The notes under the pieces: model-generated
The model's database searches: none
The model's input: only the letters and a program-made list of their open reading frames with translations
Told to the model about the DNA's origin: nothing
Part shown: positions 9,126 to 19,744 of the stretch, in pieces
Position numbering within the stretch: position 1 is the stretch's first letter
Layout of the letters: each line of letters begins with the position of its first letter
Translations under genes and position numbers: made by a program
NCBI GenBank assembly: GCA_002692205.1
Contig: NZJM01000031.1
Span: forward strand, 1-45,405
Direction: 5' to 3'
Source of the DNA: Legionellales bacterium
GTDB taxonomy: Bacteria > Pseudomonadota > Gammaproteobacteria > Eutrophobiales > Eutrophobiaceae
DNA: 45,405 bases

Positions 9126-9872
9126 ATGAAACTCTTATTAGATATAGGTAATTCATCGGTCAATTGGGCTAGTGAAAAAAAATCAAAATTTTTATCACAA
9201 GGCTCGTTTATATATGATAAAGAGAATGTTGAAGGCAGTTTAAAAAATAATTTATCGCTTACAAAAGAGACCTCAAAAATACTATTATCCAATGTTGCTG
9301 GATTAGAAGTCTATAATTCTCTAAATTGCTGGATAAAAAAACACGGGGATATTGAGTTATGGCAATCATCTGTAGATGAGAAATTCAAGGGCCTAAGCAC
9401 AAGCTATACTGAATCTAAACAGATAGGAATTGATCGCTGGCTAGCAATGGTAGCAAGCTGGGATAAGTATCACTCATCATTATGCGTAGTAAATTGCGGT
9501 ACCGCACTCACCATTGATCTAGTTGATATACATGGGCATCATTTGGGCGGATATATTATGCCAGGTGCTGAATTGATGCATAAAGCTTTAATGAGAAATA
9601 CCGATAAAATCAATGTTAGTATGACGAATATAGCATCACTAGATTATGCCTCAAATACACAGGCGGCAGTAAATAATGGTGTTTTTTTAGCTTTAGTATC
9701 TGCCATTGAGCGCATTGTTAATAAATTTTCAGTTGAATCAGGTGTCATGCCAAAATGTATTATTTCGGGAGGCAATGCTGAATTGATCGAACCATTACTC
9801 GAGTATCAATTTGAGTTCGAACCTAATCTTGTTTTGCGTGGTCTTTTAATCGCTCATAATACTTCAATATAG
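9126..9872 (+). CDS. coaX: type III pantothenate kinase
   Basis: LLLDIGNSSVNWA, GIDRWLAMVA, CVVNCGTALTIDLVD, GGYIMPGAELMHKAL. Confidence 0.9.
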   Translation: MKLLLDIGNSSVNWASEKKSKFLSQGSFIYDKENVEGSLKNNLSLTKETSKILLSNVAGLEVYNSLNCWIKKHGDIELWQSSVDEKFKGLSTSYTESKQIGIDRWLAMVASWDKYHSSLCVVNCGTALTIDLVDIHGHHLGGYIMPGAELMHKALMRNTDKINVSMTNIASLDYASNTQAAVNNGVFLALVSAIERIVNKFSVESGVMPKCIISGGNAELIEPLLEYQFEFEPNLVLRGLLIAHNTSI

Positions 9873-9948
9873 ATTAGCTATTTACCTTTAATTTTTCGTA
9901 TAATCTTTTAGATATCATACATAGTAATAAAACAAGGGATGGTGATTT

Positions 9949-10022
9949 GCCCCGATAGTTAAATGGTATAACCGATGATTTGTAATCATCTATTGGGGGT
10001 TCGATTCCCTCTCGGGGCTCCA
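9949..10022 (+). tRNA. tRNA-Thr (anticodon TGT)
   Basis: 74-nt cloverleaf: acceptor GCCCCGA/TCGGGGC, anticodon arm GATGA-TTTGTAA-TCATC, TTCGATT T-loop, encoded CCA. Confidence 0.88.
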
Positions 10023-10078
10023 CTTTAGTTTATGAGGATTTATGGGATTTTATTTTATCGACTAAAAAAATATATTAT

Positions 10079-11476
10079 ATGCAAATAGTCAGGAACATTT
10101 TATTAGTTTTTCTTCTAACCGTCACGTTGGGTAGTAACTCCTATTCGCAAGTTACATATAGTGAAATTCAATTACTTATAGATAATGAAAAATATAAAGA
10201 TGCACTCGATTTAACTGAAGACCATCTTTCTCGCAATAAATCTGATGTTAAATTTCAATTTTTAAAGGGCCTGATTTTAACGAAGCTAGGTAGATATGAT
10301 GATGCGGAGAAAATATATTATAGAATAGCTGAACAAAATCCAAATTTACCCGAGCCTTTAAATAACTTAGCGGTAATTTATGCAATTCAGGGTAAATATT
10401 CACAAGCACAAGACGTACTTAAAAAAGCATTGAGTTCTAATAAAAATTACGAAACTGCCTATAATAATCTTAGCGATATTTATGCTAAAGCTGCTAGTCA
10501 TGCGTATAACCAAGCATTAGGTTTAGAGAAGGGTAAGGCGGATAGTAAAGAGAAATTATTGATTCTTAGTGAACTAAATTTACCTGAATCTGAGATTATT
10601 GAATCGTTGAGTAGCGAAAATTTAGAGCTTAAAAGCGTATTAAAGGATATAGAAAAAGCGCTTAATGAAAATAAGTTAGCTATGAAAATTAAAAATCAAC
10701 AACTAGCTAAACTCGGCGAAACTCAGAGATCAATTCAAAAATTAATGCAAGAAAAATTAGAACTTAATATGACTATAAAAGAGCTTAAGGGTTCTTTGGA
10801 TGAAGTTATGTACTCACTCACACTTAAAGATGAACAATTAGCTAAGCTTGAAAAAACAGAAAAAGCTCTTGCATCACTATCCAATACAAATAAAGATCTT
10901 AAAGATAGACTATTGAGAACTGAAGAATCACTGGGACAATTAAATAGCTCACTAGTACTTAAAGATGAACAATTAGCTAAGCTTGATCAAGGGTTTAATG
11001 CGACGGTTACAAATGCGTTAAAAAAAGAAAATAATAATCTAAAAGATAAAGTAAAAGAGAGAGAAATATTGCTTGATGAGCTTAAAAAGTCAGTCGCTGC
11101 AAAAGAAGAAAATGAAAATACTAATAAATTGAGTGAACAGAAAAAAGCCATTGAATTAGCTATAAACCAATGGGCGAGCGCTTGGTCTTCAAAAGATGTA
11201 GAGGGTTACATCTCAAGTTATGCAGATGATTTTAAGCCTTCAAGAGGGTTAAGTAAAAATAAATGGGAAAAACAAAGGCGTGAACGTCTTGCAAACCCAG
11301 CTTTTATCAAGATAACATTAGTTAATCTGAATATTGAAATTAACGATAACGGTTTTGCAAAAATAAGATTTAAGCAGGAATATAAATCAGACACATACAG
11401 TGATGAAGTTGAAAAAGAGATAACAGTTATGATGTTTAAGGATAAATGGTTGATTACACGTGAGAGAGTACGTTAA
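10079..11476 (+). CDS. secreted TPR + coiled-coil protein with C-terminal NTF2/SnoaL-like domain
   Basis: Signal peptide; TPR units (LPEPLNNLAVIYAIQGKYSQAQDVLKKAL); coiled coil; C-term WASAWSSKDVEGYISSYADDF...WLITRERVR. Confidence 0.75.
   Translation: MQIVRNILLVFLLTVTLGSNSYSQVTYSEIQLLIDNEKYKDALDLTEDHLSRNKSDVKFQFLKGLILTKLGRYDDAEKIYYRIAEQNPNLPEPLNNLAVIYAIQGKYSQAQDVLKKALSSNKNYETAYNNLSDIYAKAASHAYNQALGLEKGKADSKEKLLILSELNLPESEIIESLSSENLELKSVLKDIEKALNENKLAMKIKNQQLAKLGETQRSIQKLMQEKLELNMTIKELKGSLDEVMYSLTLKDEQLAKLEKTEKALASLSNTNKDLKDRLLRTEESLGQLNSSLVLKDEQLAKLDQGFNATVTNALKKENNNLKDKVKEREILLDELKKSVAAKEENENTNKLSEQKKAIELAINQWASAWSSKDVEGYISSYADDFKPSRGLSKNKWEKQRRERLANPAFIKITLVNLNIEINDNGFAKIRFKQEYKSDTYSDEVEKEITVMMFKDKWLITRERVR
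10688..10986 (+). repeat. three coding repeats at 135-bp (45-aa) period
   Basis: IKNQQLAKLGE / LKDEQLAKLEK / LKDEQLAKLDQ; the 29-bp CTTAAAGATGAACAATTAGCTAAGCTTGA is identical at 10823-10851 and 10958-10986, with a degenerate copy near 10688. Confidence 0.8.
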
Positions 11477-12690
11477 TGAGCATAAGATACAAAATTATAG
11501 CCTCAATATTATTTCTTCAGTCAAATATTTTATCAGCTGAAGGCAATTCTAGTGGAGAAATATCTTTATCTGAGGCAGAAATATCAATATATTCAGAAAA
11601 AGCATTAATTCAGGCGGTTGAGTATGTCAGAAATAATGAAATAAATAAGGCTATTGAGGAATTAAATCAATTACTAAAAACAAACCCCAGCTTTAATGCA
11701 GCTCAACTTATGTATGCGGACTTAATGCTATCTCGATCAAAAGCAATAACTGATTTTGGTAATATAACAAGCGCCCCTTTTAATCATATCGATTCATTGC
11801 TAACTGAAGTAAAAGCAAGATGGGATTTTCATAAAAACTCGGTTGATAAAAATAAAATACCGTCATCTTTAATAAAATTAGCTAATACACAAAGCCATGT
11901 AATCGTTGTCGATGCTCAATCCTCTCGATTGTTTTTATTTGAAAATGATAATGGTGTTCCTAAATTAAAAAGTGATTTTTATGTCACTATTGGTAAAAAT
12001 GGTACAGGTAAATATACCGAAGGCGATCAGAAAACACCCATTGGGGTTTACTTTGTAACTGGTTTTATTCCATCTGAAGATTTGCCCGATCTTTATGGCG
12101 ATGGTGCATTTCCGATTAACTACCCCAATGCCTGGGATCAAAGACATAATCGAACAGGATATGGAATATGGCTTCATGGCACTCCAAGTAAAGTTTATAG
12201 CCGTGCACCGAAAGATAGCAATGGATGTGTCATTGTTAGCAATAATGATTTGAATACATTAGCTGACTTTATAGATGAAGGAAAAACGCCAGTGATTATT
12301 GCTAATTCTATAAATTGGATAAATAAGAAAGAATGGAAAAAAAGAAATGACAATTATAATTTATTTGTCGAACAGTGGCGTCGAGACTGGGAAACGCGTA
12401 ATGTAAAATTATACTTACGTCATTATTCAAAAGAATATACAGGCCTGGGTAAAAATTATGATTCATGGGTCCAATATAAAAGTAGAGTTATACCTACAAA
12501 AAAATTTATTAAAGTAGACCTATCAAATAAAAGTGTTTTTCTCTATCCAGATATTCCTGATTTAATGGTCGTTACTTTTTTACAAGATTATAGTAGTGAT
12601 ACTTTTCGTAGAAAATTTGTAAAAAGGCAATACTGGAGAATGGAGGAAGATGGAAAGTGGCGTATTATATATGAGGGCACCGCATCCTAG
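11476..12690 (+). CDS. L,D-transpeptidase (YkuD domain) with C-terminal NTF2-like domain
   Basis: VIVVDAQSSRLFLFENDN, GDQKTPIGVYFVTG, YGIWLHGTPSKVYSRAPKDSNGCVIVSNNDL (HGT...S.GC YkuD catalytic motif). Confidence 0.88.
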   Translation: MSIRYKIIASILFLQSNILSAEGNSSGEISLSEAEISIYSEKALIQAVEYVRNNEINKAIEELNQLLKTNPSFNAAQLMYADLMLSRSKAITDFGNITSAPFNHIDSLLTEVKARWDFHKNSVDKNKIPSSLIKLANTQSHVIVVDAQSSRLFLFENDNGVPKLKSDFYVTIGKNGTGKYTEGDQKTPIGVYFVTGFIPSEDLPDLYGDGAFPINYPNAWDQRHNRTGYGIWLHGTPSKVYSRAPKDSNGCVIVSNNDLNTLADFIDEGKTPVIIANSINWINKKEWKKRNDNYNLFVEQWRRDWETRNVKLYLRHYSKEYTGLGKNYDSWVQYKSRVIPTKKFIKVDLSNKSVFLYPDIPDLMVVTFLQDYSSDTFRRKFVKRQYWRMEEDGKWRIIYEGTAS

Positions 12691-12696
12691 TGATTT

Positions 12697-13617
12697 TTAT
12701 TCGGGGTCGTAATCATACTCTTGTGTTGCACTGCCATCATTCTCAACGATATTTTTACGTAGCCAACCCACTAAATCACGCCAAATATTACCAATTTCTT
12801 CTTTTGTAGGCATAATTCCGGCATATGGAAGCTCCACGGTAATTATAGGAATTTGACGTTGTACACCCGCAAAGTTTCCGAGAGAACCTGGGTACGTACC
12901 AAGATAGCTTAGGTAAAGACTACCTAATTTATCAGGCGCATTTCTGGGACCATCGTGATCAATTACTCCGTATGGCGCGTGTATAGCTAGAATTACATCA
13001 GGCTGAAAAGTATTTATATGGCCAACTAACCAGTTTGATTCCGGCTCACTCAGCGCCTCTGGACCTGGATAATATCTCGGATCTTTCCCTTTTTCTTCTA
13101 TCCAATATTTTATTGCCGTATTCTCCCAGTTCTGTGAATCTGGCATTGGAAAATTGCGGTTTAAATCAACATTATTTTCATTCATTCGTTGCGATTTTTT
13201 TCTCAATAAACCATCTGGATTTAGTAATGGAACAATATTCCAATGAAATAGACCGCTATGATGTTGATTGAGTATTTTCAGCCATTTGAAAACTATACTT
13301 ACCGATGAATACTCATCACCATGAATACCACCTATTAGTAATACCTTACCCAGAGGGAGACGATTTTCTAATGGCGGATATTCCTTAATTAAAATTACAT
13401 CATCTTTAACTGTCCATCCATCAGTTACAGATAATTTAATATCCAAACAATCATTAATACTGACACTTCCTAGTTTAGAGCCTATCCTTTTACATTGGTC
13501 ATTAACCGGGCTCATCTCATCTCCTGCTATCAATTGCGATGACAAGAAGAATGAAACTAGGAAAGTTTTTAATAAAAGAACCATTTTGTTATTCATAATA
13601 GTTAAAAAATAATCCAA
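12697..13617 (-). CDS. M14-family zinc carboxypeptidase / murein peptide amidase-like protein
   Basis: VLLIGGIHGDEYSS (HxxE), NVDLNRNFP, DVILAIHAPYGVID, ITVELPYAG. Confidence 0.8.
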   Translation of the reverse strand: MDYFLTIMNNKMVLLLKTFLVSFFLSSQLIAGDEMSPVNDQCKRIGSKLGSVSINDCLDIKLSVTDGWTVKDDVILIKEYPPLENRLPLGKVLLIGGIHGDEYSSVSIVFKWLKILNQHHSGLFHWNIVPLLNPDGLLRKKSQRMNENNVDLNRNFPMPDSQNWENTAIKYWIEEKGKDPRYYPGPEALSEPESNWLVGHINTFQPDVILAIHAPYGVIDHDGPRNAPDKLGSLYLSYLGTYPGSLGNFAGVQRQIPIITVELPYAGIMPTKEEIGNIWRDLVGWLRKNIVENDGSATQEYDYDPE

Positions 13618-14467
13618 TAAATATTACTAGTCCAAATAAATTATTATTTAAGAATGCTTTCATACAATTATTTCTTTTTCTATTCTTTATTAAATATAAT
13701 TGATATATAAATAAGCATGCTCCAATTACTAAGCCAATATAGTACTCGAAACCTAGGGAAGCTTGCCTTCCAAATATAGCTAGCGCAATAATAACAAGCC
13801 CTTGAATTATACCAATAATTATACGATCAGCATCGTCGAATAAAATAGCAGTCGATTTAATACCAATTTTCAGATCGTCGTCACGATCTATCATTGCGTA
13901 AATAGTATCATACGCAACCGTCCAAAGTATATTAGCAATGAATAGCAACCATGCTATCCGTGGTATAGAGTTGGAGGTTGCAGCAAAAGCCATAGGAATT
14001 GACCAACTAAATGCTATTCCTAAAAAAAATTGAGGAATATATGTATAACGTTTAAGAAAGGGGTAAGCACTCGCTAGAATAATTGCTATGAACGCAAGCT
14101 GAATCGTTAACTTATTTGTTGTTAAGACTAATAAGAACGATAAAGAAACTAAGATGCAAGCAAAAATAAATGCATCAATTGAAGATAGTTTATTCGCTGC
14201 TAAAGGCCTATTCTTTGTACGTGCAACAAATTTATCAAGATCTTTATCAATAATATCATTCAAAATACATCCAGCTGAGCGCATTAAGATAACACCTAGA
14301 ATAAATACTATCAGAATACGATTATCAGGAAATCCTTCTGCAGCTATCCATAATCCCCAAAGAGTAGGCCATAGTAATAAAAAAATACCAATAGGACGAT
14401 TTAGTCTTATTAATAATAAATATTGCTTAAATTTTTCTAGTTTTAATTTAATTATTTTTAGGTTCAT
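13589..14467 (-). CDS. ubiA: 4-hydroxybenzoate octaprenyltransferase
   Basis: RLNRPIGIFLLLWPTLWGLWIA, GCILNDIIDKDLDKFVARTKNRPLA, YDTIYAMIDRDDDLKIGIKSTA. Confidence 0.93.
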   Translation of the reverse strand: MNLKIIKLKLEKFKQYLLLIRLNRPIGIFLLLWPTLWGLWIAAEGFPDNRILIVFILGVILMRSAGCILNDIIDKDLDKFVARTKNRPLAANKLSSIDAFIFACILVSLSFLLVLTTNKLTIQLAFIAIILASAYPFLKRYTYIPQFFLGIAFSWSIPMAFAATSNSIPRIAWLLFIANILWTVAYDTIYAMIDRDDDLKIGIKSTAILFDDADRIIIGIIQGLVIIALAIFGRQASLGFEYYIGLVIGACLFIYQLYLIKNRKRNNCMKAFLNNNLFGLVIFIGLFFNYYE

Positions 14468-14502
14468 AATTATGTATGTTTTTAATATATAGAAATAAAC
14501 TT

Positions 14503-15039
14503 CTATGTTCCCATAAGTGCTGGGAGAAAAATTTCAATAACAAGTAAAGGTTTACTATTTATATAGAATATCGATTGTCTGGCGAATAGGCTATAGGGTA
14601 TTTTTTCATCCAAAGTGATTTTACTATGACTTATATCCTGGAGCGAAATCTTTCCATACTTAATATTTTTACGATGGGCTTTTTTATTTTTGAATAGTAC
14701 TTCTCCAAGTGGACTATGTCCCAATCTCGTAAGTTTTTGATTTTTTCTATCGAGCGTTTTTCTAGGGATAATAGTACGAGCATATACCAGTTTTTCATTA
14801 TTACAGCTTAAATAAGATTCCCTCACAAAAGAATTTTCATTATTACGTAGTGATAGAACTCGCATTTCATCAGGTAATGCTTTGCACCATGATTCATTTA
14901 TTAAACTTATATCAAATCTTCCTGTACATTTTTTTTGTAAAAGACGCGTTAATGAACCGCTTTCAAATATAAATTTTTTTAGGTGTTTGTTTTTGACAGC
15001 GAGTCTAACAATTTCTTTATTTTTCCAACTTATTTTCAA
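14503..15039 (-). CDS. ubiC: chorismate--pyruvate lyase
   Basis: SGSLTRLLQKKCTGRFDISLINESW, VRESYLSCNNEKLVYARTIIPRKTL, LGHSPLGEVLF; adjacent to ubiA. Confidence 0.85.
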   Translation of the reverse strand: MKISWKNKEIVRLAVKNKHLKKFIFESGSLTRLLQKKCTGRFDISLINESWCKALPDEMRVLSLRNNENSFVRESYLSCNNEKLVYARTIIPRKTLDRKNQKLTRLGHSPLGEVLFKNKKAHRKNIKYGKISLQDISHSKITLDEKIPYSLFARQSIFYINSKPLLVIEIFLPALMGT

Positions 15040-15055
15040 TTACATGTTTTCCATT

Positions 15056-17155
15056 TTATACATTACTATATTCTTGTTTTTTTCCAAGCCATCGGTTAAT
15101 TATTAGTTCTACTTTTTTTGGTTCAGTTCTAATTAATTTTATAGCTATTTTCTGAATCTTTGTTAGTAGATATGCATCTCTTTTTAGATCGGCAATACGA
15201 AGATCAGGTATTCCTGCTTGTCGTGTCCCCAAAACTTCACCAGGACCACGTAATTCAAGATCTTTTTCAGCAATTAAAAAGCCATTATTAGTAGTCCGCA
15301 TTGTTTCAAGCCTTTCTTTTGCTAAGTCACTGAGTGGTGATTGATAGATTAACATGCAGTGGCTTTTCTCATTACCTCTTCCGATTCGACCACGAAGTTG
15401 GTGCAATTGAGAAAGCCCTAGTCTTTCCGCATTATCAATTATCATTAAACTAGCATTCGGAACATCTACGCCAACTTCGATTACTGTTGTTGCTACCAAA
15501 AGGTCTATTTTTTTAGTTTTAAAATCCCTCATGATTTTTTCTTTTTCATTTGGTTTCATTCGCCCATGTATTAAGCCAACATTAATTTTAGCTAGTTTTT
15601 TATTGAGCTGTTCAGCAGTTGTAATTGCGGTTTCGCATTGTAGGGACTCTGACTCATCAACTAGAGTGCATACCCAATATGCTTGACATTTTGTATCAAG
15701 TATTCTTTTCTTTATGCTTTCTATTATTTCATTCCTTTTCACATTTGCATGACTAGTAGTATTGATAGGTATCCGACCCGGAGGAAGCTCATCAATTATA
15801 GAGTGATCTAGATCAGCATATGCAGTCATAGTCAGTGTTCTTGGTATAGGAGTTGCGGTCATTATTAATTGATGTGGATATACATCAAAAGATTGTCCTT
15901 TTTCAATTAATGCAAGTCTTTGATGCACTCCAAATCGATGTTGCTCGTCGATAATAACTAGGCCTAAGTTGGAAAAAATGACACTTTCTTGAAATAAAGC
16001 ATGGGTTCCTATCACAACAATGGGATTATTATTTTTTAGTTTTTCTTGAATGATTTCTTTCAATGATTTCTTTAACTTACCTGTTAAAAGAACTACATCT
16101 ATATTTAATTTCTCGAACCAGGCATAAAAATTTTTATAATGTTGTTCAGCAAGAATCTCAGTTGGAACCATAATTGCTACTTGATAATTATTTTCGATTG
16201 TTTGTAGTGTAGCTAGAGCTGCTATTACTGTTTTACCTGAACCAACATCTCCTTGTAAAAGTCTCAGCATCGCAGAACTTTTATTTAAATCGGATGCTAT
16301 AGTTTTAGATGCTTTTTTTTGAGCATTAGTTAATTTAAAAGGTAATTTTTCTATGAACTGGGGTATGAGATTTTTACTTATTTCTATAATAGGCGATTTC
16401 TCTTTTTTAATTTCATTGCGAAGCTCTAGAAGGCTCAGTTGATGCGCAAGAAGCTCCTCTATTATTAACCTTTTTTGTGCAGGGTGAATTTCCCTAATAA
16501 GACTTTTGATATCTGCTGTGATAGACGGGCAGTGAACATGCTCAAGCGCATCAGTCAATGTTGGTAGATTTTCTTGTAATAGCACTTCATCAGGCAGTAG
16601 TTCAATAATATTTTTTCTATGATTTTTTAAGACATCCAGTGCTTGCTGAATTAATTTTCGTATTCGCGGCTGTTGCAAACCCTCAGTACTCGGATAGACT
16701 GCTGTTAATTTTTTTTCCAATTCAATATCATCGTTACTTTGAATTAGACGATATTCAGGGTGTACTATTTCCAAAGAACTCGATCCTTTTCTAACCTTCC
16801 CATAACAACGTAAGATCTGACCTCTTTGTAATTTATTTTGTTGTGATTTGGAAAAATAAAAAAAACGTAAAATAATTGCACCAGTACCATCGCTGATGCG
16901 GCATAGTAGCGACCTACGTCTCCCGTAACGAACTTGAGTTAGTTCGATTTCACCCTGCAAGTACGCATCAGCACCTGCTTTTAATTCGCCAAGAGGAATT
17001 AAACGTGTTCTATCGATATAACGGTAGGGCAGATGAAATAATAAATCTTGTATTTTATTAATTCCAATATTATTCAATTGCTCCTGTGATCGAGGACCGA
17101 TTCCGTTCAGAGATGTTATTGGATCTGATAAAATTAATTGTTTTTTTATTATCAA
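15056..17155 (-). CDS. recG: ATP-dependent DNA helicase RecG
   Basis: LLQGDVGSGKTVIA, IIDEQHRFGVHQR, MTATPIPRTL, GLSQLHQLRGRIGRG. Confidence 0.96.
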   Translation of the reverse strand: MIIKKQLILSDPITSLNGIGPRSQEQLNNIGINKIQDLLFHLPYRYIDRTRLIPLGELKAGADAYLQGEIELTQVRYGRRRSLLCRISDGTGAIILRFFYFSKSQQNKLQRGQILRCYGKVRKGSSSLEIVHPEYRLIQSNDDIELEKKLTAVYPSTEGLQQPRIRKLIQQALDVLKNHRKNIIELLPDEVLLQENLPTLTDALEHVHCPSITADIKSLIREIHPAQKRLIIEELLAHQLSLLELRNEIKKEKSPIIEISKNLIPQFIEKLPFKLTNAQKKASKTIASDLNKSSAMLRLLQGDVGSGKTVIAALATLQTIENNYQVAIMVPTEILAEQHYKNFYAWFEKLNIDVVLLTGKLKKSLKEIIQEKLKNNNPIVVIGTHALFQESVIFSNLGLVIIDEQHRFGVHQRLALIEKGQSFDVYPHQLIMTATPIPRTLTMTAYADLDHSIIDELPPGRIPINTTSHANVKRNEIIESIKKRILDTKCQAYWVCTLVDESESLQCETAITTAEQLNKKLAKINVGLIHGRMKPNEKEKIMRDFKTKKIDLLVATTVIEVGVDVPNASLMIIDNAERLGLSQLHQLRGRIGRGNEKSHCMLIYQSPLSDLAKERLETMRTTNNGFLIAEKDLELRGPGEVLGTRQAGIPDLRIADLKRDAYLLTKIQKIAIKLIRTEPKKVELIINRWLGKKQEYSNV

Positions 17156-17179
17156 AGTAAAATCATGCTTAGAATATTT

Positions 17180-17560
17180 TTATATTATCATTATTGCATC
17201 CATTTCAACCATTGCATTTTTAGGTAAGCTTGAAACGCCAATAACCGCACGAGCTGGATATGGTTCCTTAAAATACTCGGTCATAACTTTATTAACTAAT
17301 GGAAAATCGGACAAATCAATAAGAAAAATATTTAATTTACTTACATCTGATAAAGTTCCCCCTGCAGCTTTCGCAACAGCAGAAAGATTCATAAAAACCT
17401 GTGAAATTTGTTTTTCTATGTCACCTTTAACCATTTCCATTGTTTCCGGTATTAGCGGTATTTGCCCAGACATGTATACAGTATTTCCTATTTTTACAGC
17501 TTGCGAATATGTTCCTATTGCTTTAGGCGCATCATTAGTAAAGATTATTTCCTTTTGCAT
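17180..17560 (-). CDS. ridA: RidA family reactive intermediate/imine deaminase
   Basis: APKAIGTYSQAVKIGNTVYMSGQIPL; PYPARAVIGVSSLPKNAMVEMDAI. Confidence 0.93.
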   Translation of the reverse strand: MQKEIIFTNDAPKAIGTYSQAVKIGNTVYMSGQIPLIPETMEMVKGDIEKQISQVFMNLSAVAKAAGGTLSDVSKLNIFLIDLSDFPLVNKVMTEYFKEPYPARAVIGVSSLPKNAMVEMDAIMII

Positions 17561-17596
17561 TATTATCTCCTTATATCTCCTTTGATATAATGATAG

Positions 17597-19744
17597 TCAA
17601 TTTCTATCTATTTGCGAGACACTTTTTATTAGTCTAATTTTTCTAATTACTTTTGCTAAATGAACTCTATTTTTTACTTCTATAATAAAACGTAAAGATG
17701 TTTGACGATCATCGCGTTCTTTCATTTCTACACTATTTATATTGGCATCGGCATCTGCAATAGTTGCAGCAACAGTAGCAAGCACACCTCGCTTGTTGTT
17801 TACATTCATATGAATCTGAACTTGATATTCACCTTCATTACTAGATTCCCATTCAACATTAATCCATTTTTCTTGTTGTTTTCGATATTCAGTTAAATTT
17901 TTACATATTTGCCGATGAATAACTATACCTCGACCTGCTGTAACAAACCCATGTATTGGATCTCCGGGTATTGGGCTGCAACATTTCGGAAACTTTACAA
18001 CCATACCCTCAGTCCCCTTAATTGATAGCGGGATGGTATTTTTTATCGATTTTTCTTTTTCATTACTCGAGTCTATTTTTTTTGATACAACTAATTGTCT
18101 TGCGATTAGTGGTGCCATTTTATTTCCAAGACCAATATCTTTAAATAAGTCACTTTCATTGTTATTTTTATTTTCTTCGAGCAGATATTTCATGTCAGAT
18201 TCATTTATATCTTGATATGTAAGAGAGAAAGGTTCGAGCTCACGGTTTAATAATCTTTTACCTAATGCTATAGCTTCACTTTGTTGTAGATTTTTTAGAA
18301 AGTGTCTTATTTGTGACCTAGCTTTAGCTGTAACAACAAAACTTAACCAAGCAGGATTAGGTCTCCCACTGCTTGCAGAAATAATTTCGACGGTTTGCCC
18401 GTTTCTCAATTGTGTACCTAAAGGTACAAGTTTTCTATTGACCCTTGCACCGACGCATTTATTACCAATATCAGTATGAATTGAATATGCAAAATCAATT
18501 GTTGTCGAACCACTAGGAAGTGCCATAATTTTCCCTTTAGGTGTAAATATGTATACTTCATCAGGAAACAAATCCTTTTTAACGTTTTCAAAAAATTCTT
18601 CTGGGTTACCAGCAGTCTTGTTCATCTCTACTATATTTCTTAACCATTCTTTAGTTCGACGCTGCGTATCATTACGTTCTTTATTAGTTTTGTTTTTATT
18701 TTTTGATATATTTTCAGTTTTATATAGCCAGTGAGCAGCAATTCCGGTTTCAGCTACATCATTCATATCTTTTGTGCGAATTTGTATTTCAATTGGGACA
18801 CCATATGGACCGAACAAAGCGGTATGAAGCGACTGATAGCCATTTGTTTTCGGTATCGCAATATAATCTTTAAATTTTCCAGGCACAGGTTTGTAAAGAT
18901 TATGCACTGTACCGACTGTTCTGTAACAAGTATCAACATCATCTACAATTATACGAAAGGCATAAACATCATAAACATCTGAAAAGGATAGATTTTGATC
19001 ACGCATTTTTTTATATATTCCATGCAGATGTTTTTCTCTTCCAAAAATTTGTCCCGGAATTTTTTCTTGGCGCATTCGTCGTTTGAGAGCCGTACGAATT
19101 TTTGTGATAATTTCTTTACGATGCCCTCTCGCTTTATTTATTTGCTCATTGAGTATTCTATGACGAAGTGGATACAGAGTAGCGAAACCTAACTCTTCTA
19201 GTTCCAAGCGGATTGAATTAATACCAAGGCGTAAGGCAATTGGCGCATAAATTTCGAGCGTTTCTTTTGCAATACGCATACGTTTTTTTGATTCTAATGC
19301 ATCGAGTGTACGCATATTGTGAAGACGATCAGCAAGCTTAACTAGAATAACTCTTATATCAGTACTCATTGCCATCAGCATTTTTTGAAAGTTACTAGCC
19401 TGAGCTTCTTCAAAACTATCAAATTTAACTTTATCTAATTTACTGACTCCATCGACCAGCTCGGCTACACCTTTACCAAATCTTTTCTTGATCTCTGTTT
19501 TTACCGTTTGAGTATCTTCAATAACATCATGGAGTATCGCAGCTGCTAATGTCTGATAATCCATTCGCATATCACCAAGAATATATGCAACTTCTAATGG
19601 ATGATGTATATATGGTTCTCCACTTATACGTTTTTGTCCTTCATGCGCCTCGGCACTAAAATGATAGGCGAGTTGGACTTTATTAACCTGGTCAGGTTGA
19701 AGATAGGTACCAATTGTTTTACTCAGCTCATTAATTGTTAACAT
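17597..19744 (-). CDS. spoT: bifunctional (p)ppGpp synthetase/hydrolase SpoT
   Basis: HD domain (LHDVIEDT), synthetase YDVYAFRIIVDDVDTCY, TGS VYIFTPKGKIMALPSGSTTIDFAY, ACT C-terminus; order with rpoZ-gmk. Confidence 0.95.
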   Translation of the reverse strand: MLTINELSKTIGTYLQPDQVNKVQLAYHFSAEAHEGQKRISGEPYIHHPLEVAYILGDMRMDYQTLAAAILHDVIEDTQTVKTEIKKRFGKGVAELVDGVSKLDKVKFDSFEEAQASNFQKMLMAMSTDIRVILVKLADRLHNMRTLDALESKKRMRIAKETLEIYAPIALRLGINSIRLELEELGFATLYPLRHRILNEQINKARGHRKEIITKIRTALKRRMRQEKIPGQIFGREKHLHGIYKKMRDQNLSFSDVYDVYAFRIIVDDVDTCYRTVGTVHNLYKPVPGKFKDYIAIPKTNGYQSLHTALFGPYGVPIEIQIRTKDMNDVAETGIAAHWLYKTENISKNKNKTNKERNDTQRRTKEWLRNIVEMNKTAGNPEEFFENVKKDLFPDEVYIFTPKGKIMALPSGSTTIDFAYSIHTDIGNKCVGARVNRKLVPLGTQLRNGQTVEIISASSGRPNPAWLSFVVTAKARSQIRHFLKNLQQSEAIALGKRLLNRELEPFSLTYQDINESDMKYLLEENKNNNESDLFKDIGLGNKMAPLIARQLVVSKKIDSSNEKEKSIKNTIPLSIKGTEGMVVKFPKCCSPIPGDPIHGFVTAGRGIVIHRQICKNLTEYRKQQEKWINVEWESSNEGEYQVQIHMNVNNKRGVLATVAATIADADANINSVEMKERDDRQTSLRFIIEVKNRVHLAKVIRKIRLIKSVSQIDRN

